Shown here: positions 53,851 through 62,759 of the stretch, piece by piece
Layout of the letters: each line of letters begins with the position of its first letter
Position numbering within the stretch: position 1 is the first letter of the stretch
Source: Bog-473 sp963741995
GTDB taxonomy: Bacteria > Actinomycetota > Acidimicrobiia > Acidimicrobiales > RAAP-2
Direction of reading: 5' to 3'
Length of the DNA stretch: 64,000 nt
Assembly: GCA_963741995.1 (NCBI GenBank)
Contig: CAVUKI010000009.1
Span: forward strand, 186,001-250,000
Program-made: the position numbers and the translations under genes
Notes under the pieces: model-generated
The model's database searches: none
What the model saw: the letters and a program-made list of their open reading frames with translations, nothing else
Told to the model about the DNA's origin: nothing

Positions 53851-55215
53851 GTGGAGGTCGACGCCGTCGTCGTCGGGCTGGGACCTGGCGGTGAGCAGGT
53901 GGCGGAGGAGTTGGCGGAGGCCGGGCTCGACGTCGTGGGCATCGAGGCCGAGCTCGTCGGTGGCGAGTGCCCCTACTGGGGTTGTGTCCCTTCGAAAATG
54001 ATGGTCCGGGCCTCGAACCTCCTGGCGGAGGGCCGGCGCATCCCCGGCCTGGCGGGCGAATCGGTGGTGAGACCCGACTGGGCGCTGGTGGCGAGGCGCA
54101 TCCGGGAGGAGGCCACCGACTTCGGGGACGACAAGGTGGCTGTCGATCGGTTCGAAGAGAAGGGCGGTCACTTCGTTCGCGGCAAGGCCTGGGTCACGGG
54201 CCCGATGTCCGTCGAGGTCGGCGGGGAGACGGTGACCGCGCGTCGTGCCCTCGTCCTCTCCACCGGTGAGCATGCCTTCGTCCCGCCGATGTTTGCTGAT
54301 GTCCCGCATTGGACCAACAGAGGAGCAGTGGCCGCCGAGACCGTGCCCGCGTCGCTGCTCGTCGTCGGGGGCGGGTCCGTGGGCCTCGAGATCGGGCAGG
54401 TCATGGGTCGCTTCGGGGCGCGCGTCACCATCGTCGAGTCGGGACCGCGCCTCGCTGGTCCCGAGGAGCCCGAAGCGTCCGAGTTGATCACCGAGGTGCT
54501 CCGCGGTGAAGGGGTGGAGGTGCACACCGGCGCCGCCATCGAGCGGGTCGAGCGGATGGGGGAGACCGGAGCCACCGTGTACCTGGCCGATGGTACGGCC
54601 TTGAGCGGTGCGCGGATGTTGGTGGCCACGGGACGGCGCAGCGACCTCGCTGGTCTCGGGGTGGGTGTGCTGGGCCTCGACGAGGAGGCGCAGTGCATCC
54701 CGGTCGACGGTCGCATGCGGGTGGCGCCCGGAGTCTGGGCGGTCGGGGACGTGACTGGAAAGGGCGCCTTTACGCATGTCGCCGCGTTCCAGGCGCGGCT
54801 GTGCGTGGCGGACATTCTCGGCCGGGCCCGGCCCGACGCGGACTACCGCGCCGTGCCTCGGGTGACGTTCACCGACCCCGAGATCGGTTCGGTCGGCCTG
54901 ACCGAGGCCAGGGCGCGCACGCAGGGCGGGGACGTCACCGTGTTCCACGAGTCGATCGCCGCGTCGGCCCGCGGCTGGATCCACCGCGGCGAGGGGTTCG
55001 TCAAGCTGGTCGCCCGCGACGGCGTCCTTGTGGGGGCGACGTCGATGGGCCCGACCGGCGGTGAGGTGCTGGGTCTCCTGGTCCTCGCCGTCCACGCCCG
55101 GGTTCCGCTGGAAACCATGCGTTCCATGATCTTCGCTTACCCGACGTTCCACCGGGCTGTGGACTCGGCGTTGTGGTCGCCGCCGAGCAGCGCGGAGAAG
55201 ATCGCGGGCGCCTGA
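53851..55215 (+). CDS. Pyridine nucleotide-disulfide oxidoreductase (Lpd/MerA-like)
   Basis: 454 residues from GTG 53851. FAD motif VVVGLGPGGEQVAEEL, redox pair CPYWGC (Cys40, Cys45), NAD motif LVVGGGSVGLEIGQVM, AVGDVTGKGAFTHVA and a C-terminal dimer domain with HAR and YPTFHRAVD. The disulfide spacing fits group I enzymes, but CPYWGC departs from the common CLNVGC/CVNVGC. The substrate disulfide is unknown. It directly follows the His-rich membrane protein. Confidence 0.87.
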   Translation: MEVDAVVVGLGPGGEQVAEELAEAGLDVVGIEAELVGGECPYWGCVPSKMMVRASNLLAEGRRIPGLAGESVVRPDWALVARRIREEATDFGDDKVAVDRFEEKGGHFVRGKAWVTGPMSVEVGGETVTARRALVLSTGEHAFVPPMFADVPHWTNRGAVAAETVPASLLVVGGGSVGLEIGQVMGRFGARVTIVESGPRLAGPEEPEASELITEVLRGEGVEVHTGAAIERVERMGETGATVYLADGTALSGARMLVATGRRSDLAGLGVGVLGLDEEAQCIPVDGRMRVAPGVWAVGDVTGKGAFTHVAAFQARLCVADILGRARPDADYRAVPRVTFTDPEIGSVGLTEARARTQGGDVTVFHESIAASARGWIHRGEGFVKLVARDGVLVGATSMGPTGGEVLGLLVLAVHARVPLETMRSMIFAYPTFHRAVDSALWSPPSSAEKIAGA

Positions 55216-56033
55216 TGTGGTAGCAGCGAGAGGTGGCCCTCGCCGGGCACCAGGTTGACCGAGGCCTGGGGGATGTGGCGCTTGAGGAAGGCCCGGTAGC
55301 CGGGGGGCCCGGTGTTGTCGTCGGAGCCTTCCCAGATGTCGACCGGGACGTGAATCTCCTCGAGGGCGAACCCCCACGGATCTCCGAAGATGCGGTAGTC
55401 CTGCACGCAGCCTTCGGTGCCTTGGCGCAGGGCCTCCCTCACGAAGGCGCAGCGCGTGATCGGGCGGCCCCCATTCGCTCAGGACCGAGCGATCCGCCGG
55501 GGGAACGAGCGCATGACGGCCCGGAAGAGCCGGGCATTGCTGGCGTTGACGATGCTCACTTTCATGAGGGTCGACGCGAGCCAGGGAGCGCGTTGGCTCA
55601 GGAGCAACAGCGTACGGTCCTCGATGCCGAGGCCGCGGGTCGTGCCGTAGAGGTCGAGCGGGACGGCGCTGGAGAGAAGCGCCGCCGCCGTCACGCGATC
55701 GTCCATCGTGGCCGCGCAGACGGCGGCGTAGGCGCCGCCGGCCGACCAGCCCATCACGGCGAACTGCTCGACGCCCAACGCCTCGGTGAGATGGGCGACG
55801 TCGGCCGGCCAGTCGAGCAGGCGACGTCCTCGCTGGTAGGTCGAGAGGCCCATGCCGGGACGGTCGGGGGAGATGAGGCGGACACCCTTGGCCACTGCGG
55901 CCTCGTGCGCGGGCGCCGCGTCAAGCCGGGAGCTGAGGCCGCCATGAAAGCTCAGGACCGGGAAGCCGGACGAGATGCCGTACTCCTCGTACGCCAGGAC
56001 CCGTCCGTCGGGCAGGCTCACCGAGCCCGTCAC
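55137..56033 (-). pseudogene. Alpha/beta hydrolase, interrupted
   Basis: The start is GTG 56033 with GGAGGAA eight bases upstream (VTGSVSLPDGRVLAYEEYG). FHGG oxyanion site, SPDRPGMGLS, nucleophile Ser in VMGWSAGGAYAAV, acid in VPVDIWEGSDDNTGP and His in PGEGHLSLLPH. An in-frame TGA at 55476-55478 splits it. The residues around it (ANGGRPITRC) look out of frame, so two close indels may have created the stop. Otherwise all catalytic parts remain. Its 3' end overlaps the flavoprotein gene by about 79 bp. Confidence 0.75.
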
Positions 56034-56126
56034 CGCGGCGTTCCTCCGTCCACCGCGACGGGGCGATCGGCCCCTGGCCGGTGCCGGATCCGTCCGGGTT
56101 GAGCAGGTGCCCGCACGAGAGCACGC

Positions 56127-56132
56127 TATAGG
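56127..56132 (+). promoter_or_regulatory. -10 hexamer of the acyl-CoA dehydrogenase gene
   Basis: TATAGG ends 8 bp before the ATG at 56141, so transcription should start at or next to the initiation codon (leaderless mRNA). No clear -35. Confidence 0.45.
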
Positions 56133-56140
56133 GTGCGGGC

Positions 56141-57332
56141 ATGAGTCCGAACGTCGACGAGTTGGTTGATGGCCTGTTGGCCGACTTCCCGCCGGGGACG
56201 ACGCCGCCGCAGCAGTTTCTCGGCGAGCAGTTCGACCGCGGCCTGGCCTGGTTGCACTTCCCTCCCGGCTCCGGCGGTCTCGGTCTGACGCCGCGAGATC
56301 AGCAGAGGGCACAGTCGCGCCTCAGCGCGGGTGGTGCGCCGGCGGCCGGGATGCGCAATCCCATCGGCTACGGCATGTGTGCGCCCACGATTGCCACCCA
56401 TGGCACGCCCGAGCAGAAAGGGCGCTACCTCCGCCCCCTCTTCACCAGCGTGGAGATCTGGTGCCAGCTCTTCAGCGAGCCCGGGGCGGGTTCCGACGTG
56501 GCCGGATTGTCCACCCGCGCCGAGCGCGACGGCGAGGAGTGGCTGCTGAACGGGCAGAAGGTCTGGACCACCCTGGCGCACATCTCGTCGTTCGGCCTCA
56601 TTGTGGCCCGCACGAACCCCGACGTCGCCAAGCACAAGGGGATGACCGCCTTCCTGGTCGACATGAAGGCGCCCGGCGTCGAGGTGCGGCCGCTCTTCCA
56701 GATCACCGGGGAGGCCGAGTTCAACGAGGTCTTCTTCACCGACGTGCGCGTCCCCGACTCGTCCCGCATCGGCGGCGAGGGCGAGGGATGGCGGGTCGCG
56801 GTGACGACGCTGATGAATGAGCGGGTTTCCATCGGCGGTGCCGTCACGCGGCGCGGCGGCGGCCCCGTTGCCGAGGCGATCAAAATCTGGAAGGAACGCT
56901 GGCAGGGGGACACGTCCGCCCATGCGCTCGCACTGCGCGATCGGCGTCGTCTCGAGCTACATCCGCATGGAGGCGCTGTCGATGACCAACGCCCGCGCCG
57001 CCCAGACACGCAAAGCAGGGACCCCAGGGCCCGAGGGCTCGGTGGCGAAGCTGGCCTACGCCGAGGAGAACAAGCGCACCTACGACCTCTGCATGGACCT
57101 TCTGGGCGCCGACGCCATGCTCTTCCCGGCGGGGTATCCCATGGTCCGCCCCGACCTCGTCGGCATGGGCTCGCCCGACGTGCGCAAGATGTTCTTGCGG
57201 GTGCGGGCGAACTCCATTGAGGGCGGCACGTCCGAGGTCATGCGCAACATCCTCGGCGAACGGGTGCTCGGCCTGCCGGGTGACGTCCGGACCGATAAGG
57301 AGCTCCCTTGGAAGGATGTCCCGCGCAGCTGA
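56141..57332 (+). pseudogene. Acyl-CoA dehydrogenase, one frameshift
   Basis: It starts at ATG 56141. QLFSEPGAGSDVAGLSTRAE and GEEWLLNGQKVWTTLAHISS are the FAD/substrate signatures. The frame breaks near 56920. The C-terminal domain continues in another frame as CAIGVVSSYIRMEALSMTNA, then RANSIEGGTSEVMRNILGER, ending at 57332. About 397 residues when joined, the normal family length. Possibly an acyl- or sterol side-chain dehydrogenase. A single-base break, so a sequence error is possible. Confidence 0.8.
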
Positions 57333-57999
57333 GCGCGAGCAGGTTGTGACGGGAGCTGATCGCCACAAGGCCGAGAAGCGCGTCGCGGCGGAGACCGCGG
57401 CGGCGATGGTCGAGAACGGCATGCTGGTCGGGTTGGGTACCGGTTCGACGGTGGCCGAGCTGTTGCCGGTCCTCGGCGCGCGCCGGCTCGACATCACGTG
57501 CGCCGCCACCTCGCCGGCCACCGAGGAACAGGCCATGGCGCACGGGCTGCTGGTCAAACCCTTCACCGACATCGATCGGCTCGACCTGGCCATCGACGGC
57601 GCGGATCAGGTGGATCCCGCCGGTTGGCTGATCAAGGGTGGAGGTGGGGCCCAAACCCGCGAGCGCATCGTGGCCGCGGCCGCCGACCGCTTCGTGGTGA
57701 TTGTGTCGTCGGACAAGCCGGTCGATCGGCTCCATGCCCCGGTGCCGCTCGAGCTCCTATTGTTCGGCCTGGCTGCCACTTTGCGTGCGCTGCCCGGTGC
57801 GGTCCTGCGCACTGCGCCATTGACGGCCGACGGCGGCGTGCTCGCGGATTACCGCGGCGAGGTGGACGAACCGGCGGCACTGGCCGCGATGCTCGACGCC
57901 GTACCGGGCGTCGTCGCCCACGGCCTGTTCCCGCCGGCCATGGTGTCGACCGTGCTCATCGCCCGGGGCGACGAGGTGGAGATGCGTCAGATCGTCTGA
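57316..57999 (+). CDS. rpiA: Ribose-5-phosphate isomerase A
   Basis: 227 residues from ATG 57316 (GTG 57346 is an alternative). MLVGLGTGSTVAELLPVLG, LAIDGADQVDPAGWLIKGGG and GAQTRERIVAAAADRFVVIV are RpiA hallmarks, with the catalytic Asp in DGADQ and substrate-binding KGGGGA. It interconverts ribose-5-P and ribulose-5-P in the pentose phosphate pathway. It overlaps the acyl-CoA dehydrogenase end by 17 bp. Its 3' third lies opposite an extension of the P450 frame. Confidence 0.92.
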   Translation: MSRAAEREQVVTGADRHKAEKRVAAETAAAMVENGMLVGLGTGSTVAELLPVLGARRLDITCAATSPATEEQAMAHGLLVKPFTDIDRLDLAIDGADQVDPAGWLIKGGGGAQTRERIVAAAADRFVVIVSSDKPVDRLHAPVPLELLLFGLAATLRALPGAVLRTAPLTADGGVLADYRGEVDEPAALAAMLDAVPGVVAHGLFPPAMVSTVLIARGDEVEMRQIV

Positions 58000-59247
58000 A
58001 CCTGACAGCCCGGCGCGTACGCGGCCGGCGCTGAACGTGACCGGCAGGGAGGTGGGGGAGCGGAACACGTCCCCGCGGATGTGCGGATCGTCGTCGCCAG
58101 GCTGGAGCGCGAGATCCGGCAGGCGGTCGAACACACGGTTGAGCAGGGCGCGTGTCTCGAGCCGGGCGAGATGCATGCCGAGGCACATGTGCGGCCCGTG
58201 CGCGAACGCGATGTGCGGGACGGCGGGCCGGAAGATGTCGAACGACTCGGGGTCGTCCCAGCGGGTCTCGTCGTGGTTGGCCGAGCCGAGGTGGGGGGTG
58301 ATGCTCTCGCCGGGACCGATGGTCACGCCCGCCAGCTCGACCTCACACGTCGTGGTGCGGTTGATGGTCAGCAACGGCGGCTCGCAGCGCAGTCCCTCCT
58401 CAATGGCCTGGGGCAGGAGCGAGCGGTCGGCCCGCACCGCCTCGAGCTGATCGGGGTGCGTGAGGAGCAGGTAGAGCAGGTTGCCCGACGAGCGGTAGGT
58501 CGTCTCGGCCCCTGCGGGCAGCAGCAGCCGGAGGAACGAGTAGATGGCCTCGTCCGTCAACTTCTCACCGTCGACATCGGCGGAGACCAGGTCGCTGATC
58601 ACGTCCTCGGCCGGGTGGGCCCGCCGGTCGGCGACGATCCCGGCGAAGTACTCGCGCAGCGCCTCGGAGGCGGCCAGGCCGCGGTCGATGTCCGCCACCA
58701 GCCCGATGAGCTCGACCGACCAGCGCTGGAACTGGGGGAAGTCCTCCTCGGGCAGGCCGAGCAGGCGCGCGATCACCCGGACAGGGAACTCGAACGTCAA
58801 TTGACGGACGAGGTCGGCCTGCCCGTCGGCCGCAAAGCGGTCGATCTGCTCGTCGATGATCGGGCGGATGAATTCGGGCTCCCAGCGGGCCAGGGCCTTC
58901 TCGCGGAACGCGTGGGCCACCAGATTGCGGTGGTTGCGGTGCTCGGGGTCGTCCATGCCGAGGATCATGTGGCCCATCACCATGCCGATCGTCACGTCGT
59001 AGCCGGTCGAGGTGAACGTCTTGGCGTCACGAAGGATCCGCGAGCAGTCCTCGTAGCGATAGGCGATCCATCCGGGTTCGACGTCGATGCCTTCGGGGAG
59101 AGCGTCGGGGGAGATGGTCAGGCCCTTGTGCACCGGCATGTCGCGGCGCTTGATGACGAGGTCCGGGTACGGGTCCCGCGTCGTGCCGGCGACGACGTCG
59201 TCAAAGGCGCTGAAGGGGTCGTATTCCTGAGCGTCGGATAGTGCCAT
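57757..59247 (-). CDS. Cytochrome P450 with abnormal C-terminal run-on
   Basis: The P450 body runs from ATG 59247 (MALSDAQEYDPFSAF). I-helix LLLPAGAETTYRS, K-helix EEGLRCEPP (ExxR), and heme loop FAHGPHMCLGMHLAR with the Cys ligand. The natural end should be near SLPVTFSAGR (about 58015). The frame instead stays open for some 85 more residues antisense to rpiA before stopping at 57757. A lost stop or an indel near 58010 would explain this. The overall type suggests a soluble class I P450 needing ferredoxin, none of which is nearby. Confidence 0.85.
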   Translation of the reverse strand: MALSDAQEYDPFSAFDDVVAGTTRDPYPDLVIKRRDMPVHKGLTISPDALPEGIDVEPGWIAYRYEDCSRILRDAKTFTSTGYDVTIGMVMGHMILGMDDPEHRNHRNLVAHAFREKALARWEPEFIRPIIDEQIDRFAADGQADLVRQLTFEFPVRVIARLLGLPEEDFPQFQRWSVELIGLVADIDRGLAASEALREYFAGIVADRRAHPAEDVISDLVSADVDGEKLTDEAIYSFLRLLLPAGAETTYRSSGNLLYLLLTHPDQLEAVRADRSLLPQAIEEGLRCEPPLLTINRTTTCEVELAGVTIGPGESITPHLGSANHDETRWDDPESFDIFRPAVPHIAFAHGPHMCLGMHLARLETRALLNRVFDRLPDLALQPGDDDPHIRGDVFRSPTSLPVTFSAGRVRAGLSGSDDLTHLHLVAPGDEHGRHHGRREQAVGDDARYGVEHRGQCRRFVHLAAVIREHAAVGRQWRSAQDRTGQRTQSGSQAEQ

Positions 59248-59371
59248 GCCTGGTGTCCCTCCCACGGGTGTTCTGTGACGTTCGTGTCAGGTTACGGGGC
59301 GCGACCGCGGCTGCGCACGCGCCGCCTTGTGCCAGGCGACCCCCGGCCCCGACGGCGTAGGCTCCGGCCGC

Positions 59372-60283
59372 ATGCAGACGCTCCGCACCCCCGACGACCG
59401 CTTCGCTGACCTACCTGGCTACGACTTCTCCCCGCACTACGCCGACGTCGCCGACACCGAGGGGGGCACGCTGCGGGTGCACTACCTGCGGGAGGGGAAT
59501 CCCTCGGCACCCGTCGTGCTCCTCATGCACGGCGAGCCCTCGTGGTCCTACCTGTACCGCACCATGATCCCCGTCTTCACGGGCGCCGGGCTCCAAATCG
59601 TGGCTCCCGACCTGGTCGGCTTCGGAAGGTCGGACAAGCCGGCCGAGCGCACCGACTACACCTTCGCCCGTCACGTCGAGTGGATGCGCGAGCTGCTCTT
59701 CGACCGGCTCGACCTGACCGGCATCACCCTGGTGGGCCAGGACTGGGGCGGGCTCATCGGCTTGCGCCTGGTCGGCGAGCACCCGGAGCGCTTCGCCCGG
59801 GTCGTGGCCGCCAACACCTTCCTGCCCACGGGCGACACCAATCCGGGCGACGCCTTCTTCGCCTGGCAGAAGTTCTCCCAGGAGGTCGACGTGTTCCCCA
59901 CCGGCGGCATCGTCCGCGGCGGGTGCGCCAAGCCGATGGCGCCCGAGGTCGAAGCCGCCTACGACGCGCCGTTCCCCGACGAGTCCTACAAGGCGGGGGC
60001 CCGGCAGTTCCCGCTGCTGGTGCCCTCACGGCCCGACGACCCGGCCCACGACGCCAACGTGGCCGCCTGGGTGGGCCTGGCCGCCTTCGACCGGCCCTTC
60101 CTCTGTGCTTTCAGCGACAATGACCCCATCACCAAGGGTGCCGACCGAAACCTCAAGGAGCGGATCGCCGGTGCGAAGGGGCAGCCCCACACGACGATCG
60201 TCGGCGGCGGGCACTTCCTCCAGGAGGACTGCGGCCAGGAGCTGGCCGAGGTCGTGGCCTCCTTCGTCGCCTCCACCCCGTGA
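59372..60283 (+). CDS. Haloalkane dehalogenase
   Basis: 303 residues. MHGEPSWSYLYR (oxyanion Glu55 and halide-binding Trp58), nucleophile Asp124 followed by halide-contact Trp in VGQDWGGLIG, and catalytic His in GGGHFLQED. HGEPSW with DWG is the dehalogenase signature rather than that of epoxide hydrolases. It hydrolyses C-halogen bonds to alcohols. It overlaps the downstream monooxygenase by 4 bp (GTGA), so the two are co-translated. Confidence 0.88.
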   Translation: MQTLRTPDDRFADLPGYDFSPHYADVADTEGGTLRVHYLREGNPSAPVVLLMHGEPSWSYLYRTMIPVFTGAGLQIVAPDLVGFGRSDKPAERTDYTFARHVEWMRELLFDRLDLTGITLVGQDWGGLIGLRLVGEHPERFARVVAANTFLPTGDTNPGDAFFAWQKFSQEVDVFPTGGIVRGGCAKPMAPEVEAAYDAPFPDESYKAGARQFPLLVPSRPDDPAHDANVAAWVGLAAFDRPFLCAFSDNDPITKGADRNLKERIAGAKGQPHTTIVGGGHFLQEDCGQELAEVVASFVASTP

Positions 60284-61746
60284 GCAACGAGCACAGTGTC
60301 GTCATCGTGGGCGCCGGGTTCTCCGGCATCGGGATGGCGGCCCGCCTCCGTGCCATGGGTGTCGACGATTTCGTCGTCCTCGACCGCGGGAACGACCTCG
60401 GCGGCACGTGGCGGGACAACTCCTACCCAGGGGCATCCTGCGACGTTCCCTCCAACCTGTACTCGTTCTCCTTCGCGCTCAATCCCGAGTGGTCCCGCTC
60501 GTTCTCCTCGCAGAGCGAGATCTGGGACTACATGCGGGAGTGTGTCGACCGCTTTGACGTAGGCGGGTCCCTGCGGTTCGGTCGGGCCGTGGACGAGGCG
60601 CGCTGGGACGACGTTGCTGCCCGCTGGGTCATCCGCACGACGGGGGGAGATGAGTTCCGCGCGCCGGTGCTGGTGTGGGCCACCGGGTCGCTGAGCGAAC
60701 CTTCGATCCCGGACTTCCCCGGGTTGGCGGACTTCCGCGGCAAGGTGTTCCACTCGGCGCGCTGGGAGCACGGCTACGACCTGACCGGCAAGCGGGTGTG
60801 CGTGGTGGGGACCGGGGCCTCGGCAGTCCAGTTCGTGCCGCAGATCGCCCCTGTCGTCGAACACCTCTACCTCCACCAGAGGACGCCGCCCTTCGTCGTG
60901 CCGCGCCGCGACCGCGCGGTCTCGGGCCTGCGCAAGCTGGCGTACCGCAAGGCGGCGTGGCTCCAGCGCCTCTCCCGGCTCCGTATCTACGCCATGTTCG
61001 AGGCGTTGCTTTCTGTCTTCGTGGGCCACGCTGACCGGCGCAAGGCCGCCGTACGCAAGGCCGCGCTCGACCATCTGGCCAAGCAGGTGCCCGACGAGGC
61101 ATTGCGCCAGAAGCTCGTCCCGCGCTACGAGCCGGGCTGCAAGCGCCTCCTGCTCTCCGACGACTACTACCCCTCGCTCAGCCGGCCCAACGTCGAGGTG
61201 GTGGAATCACCCGTGGCGTCGTTCACCGCGCACGAGGTGGTGGGCCAGGACGGCATCGCCCGCCCGGTCGACGTGGTCATCATGGGGACGGGCTTCGAGG
61301 CCGCCGAGCCTCCCTACGCGGAGCACATCGTCGGCAAGGACGGCCTCCGGTTGGCCGAGCTCTGGAAGGCGAGCGGCGTCGAGGCGTACGCCGGCTCCAC
61401 CGTCAGTGGCTTCCCCAACCTCTTCCTGATGATCGGGCCCAACTCGACATTGGCGCACAACTCCATGATCTACATGATCGAGTCCCACATCAATTACATC
61501 GCCAGCGCGCTGTCCTTCCTGCAGCGCCCCGGCGTGCGCGCCGTCGAGGTCAAGCCGGCGGTGCAGCGGCGCTACAACGAGCGGCTGCAGGCCCGGTTGG
61601 CGCACTCGGTCTGGGTCGAGGGCGGATGTGGCAGCTGGTATCTCGACCACCGGGGCCGCAACACGACGCTCTGGCCGGACCACACCTGGAAGTTCCGCCG
61701 GCTGACCCGGCGCTTTCACCCCGGCGAGTACACCGTCCGCGCGTAG
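60280..61746 (+). CDS. Flavin monooxygenase, Baeyer-Villiger-like
   Basis: 488 residues from GTG 60280. VVIVGAGFSGIGMAARL, GGTWRDNSYPGASCDVPSNL and VVGTGASAVQFVPQIAPVV are class B flavoprotein motifs. The fingerprint is FRGKVFHSARWEH (152-164): the usual P/D after the Trp is Glu163, so exact activity is uncertain. The C-terminal NSMIYMIESHINYI is family-typical. It is translationally coupled to the haloalkane dehalogenase, suggesting one catabolic route. Its 3' end overlaps the convergent ABC permease gene by about 31 bp. Confidence 0.87.
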   Translation: MSNEHSVVIVGAGFSGIGMAARLRAMGVDDFVVLDRGNDLGGTWRDNSYPGASCDVPSNLYSFSFALNPEWSRSFSSQSEIWDYMRECVDRFDVGGSLRFGRAVDEARWDDVAARWVIRTTGGDEFRAPVLVWATGSLSEPSIPDFPGLADFRGKVFHSARWEHGYDLTGKRVCVVGTGASAVQFVPQIAPVVEHLYLHQRTPPFVVPRRDRAVSGLRKLAYRKAAWLQRLSRLRIYAMFEALLSVFVGHADRRKAAVRKAALDHLAKQVPDEALRQKLVPRYEPGCKRLLLSDDYYPSLSRPNVEVVESPVASFTAHEVVGQDGIARPVDVVIMGTGFEAAEPPYAEHIVGKDGLRLAELWKASGVEAYAGSTVSGFPNLFLMIGPNSTLAHNSMIYMIESHINYIASALSFLQRPGVRAVEVKPAVQRRYNERLQARLAHSVWVEGGCGSWYLDHRGRNTTLWPDHTWKFRRLTRRFHPGEYTVRA

Positions 61747-62759
61747 GCCCGCAGCGCCAGCGCGCACAGCACGACGGCAAACAGGGCGAGCACCCCGATC
61801 TCGGGCAGCACGGCAGTGAGCCCGTCGTGGTCGTAGATCAGTTTGACGAACGCATCCATGGCCCAGGCCTGCGGGACGACGTGACCCACGCCGCGGACCA
61901 CCGGTCCGACCACGTCGAGCGGGTACATGCATCCGCCGAGCATCCCGCCGACGATGCCGAGCACCACGGCCAGGGAGATCGCCTGCTCCTCGGTGCGCGA
62001 GCGCATGCTCACCAACGCGGCGGCGCCGGCATAGGCGAGCGACAGGGCGGCGAGGATGAGGAAGACGCCGAGAGGATCACCCCAGTGCACGCCGAAGATC
62101 AGTCGCCCGACCAGAAGCAGCCCGACGCACTGCACGGCGGCGACGCAGAGGCTCGTCGCGATCAGGGCCGCCACCACAGACCGCCGGCGCACCGGCGCCG
62201 CGGCCAGGCGGTTCATCAGGCCGAGGCGGCGCGACTCCACCACACCCGAGGACAGGAGCAGCACTGTGATGCCGAGGAAGAGGACGAGGTCGGCCGGTGC
62301 GACATAGGAGAAGGGGCTCAGCGCGGCGGGCACCGCGGTGTGGGCGAGGGTGACGTCGGTCACGGTCGTGTGCCTGCCCTCGGCGGCCATCAGGTCGAGG
62401 AGGGCCACGACATCCGTGCGGGCCTGTATGGCGCTGGTCGAGGCCGACTCGCTCACGAAGTCGACGCGTTGTGTCCCCGGCGGCGCCGGCAGCCGGATGA
62501 GCCCGGCCACCACCCGTCCGCGCAGGATGTCATCGCCCAGCTGGGCCCGGTCGGGCTCCAGACGTACCTTGAGATCGCCGGTGCTCTGGACGAGGTGGAC
62601 CAGGCGGGGGGACGGATGGACGAGCCCGATGGGCTCCTTGGGGCTCCCGGCCAACAGGCCCGTGACGAGAATGAAGAGAACCGGGAACGCCGTGGCGACG
62701 AAGAGGAGGCGGCGGTCCCCGACGGCGCGGCGCAGGTTGACCCGGATGATCGGGATCAC
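61716..62759 (-). CDS. ABC-2-type transporter permease
   Basis: 347 residues from GTG 62759, which overlaps the upstream permease stop by a few bases. One N-terminal TM segment (LLFVATAFPVLFILVTGLLA), a large exported loop (about 40-180) and five C-terminal TM segments (LVLFLGITVLLLSSG through VLPEIGVLALFAVVLCALAL). This is the ABC2_membrane_3 layout of drug or polymer exporters. It pairs with the next gene; the ATPase is presumably outside the window. Confidence 0.85.
   Translation of the reverse strand: MIPIIRVNLRRAVGDRRLLFVATAFPVLFILVTGLLAGSPKEPIGLVHPSPRLVHLVQSTGDLKVRLEPDRAQLGDDILRGRVVAGLIRLPAPPGTQRVDFVSESASTSAIQARTDVVALLDLMAAEGRHTTVTDVTLAHTAVPAALSPFSYVAPADLVLFLGITVLLLSSGVVESRRLGLMNRLAAAPVRRRSVVAALIATSLCVAAVQCVGLLLVGRLIFGVHWGDPLGVFLILAALSLAYAGAAALVSMRSRTEEQAISLAVVLGIVGGMLGGCMYPLDVVGPVVRGVGHVVPQAWAMDAFVKLIYDHDGLTAVLPEIGVLALFAVVLCALALRAYARTVYSPG

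Noticed and set aside
58081..59241. Long plus-strand frame opposite the P450
   Set aside because: Composition (Gly/Arg/Val repeats) mirrors antisense reading of the P450; no start signal or motif.
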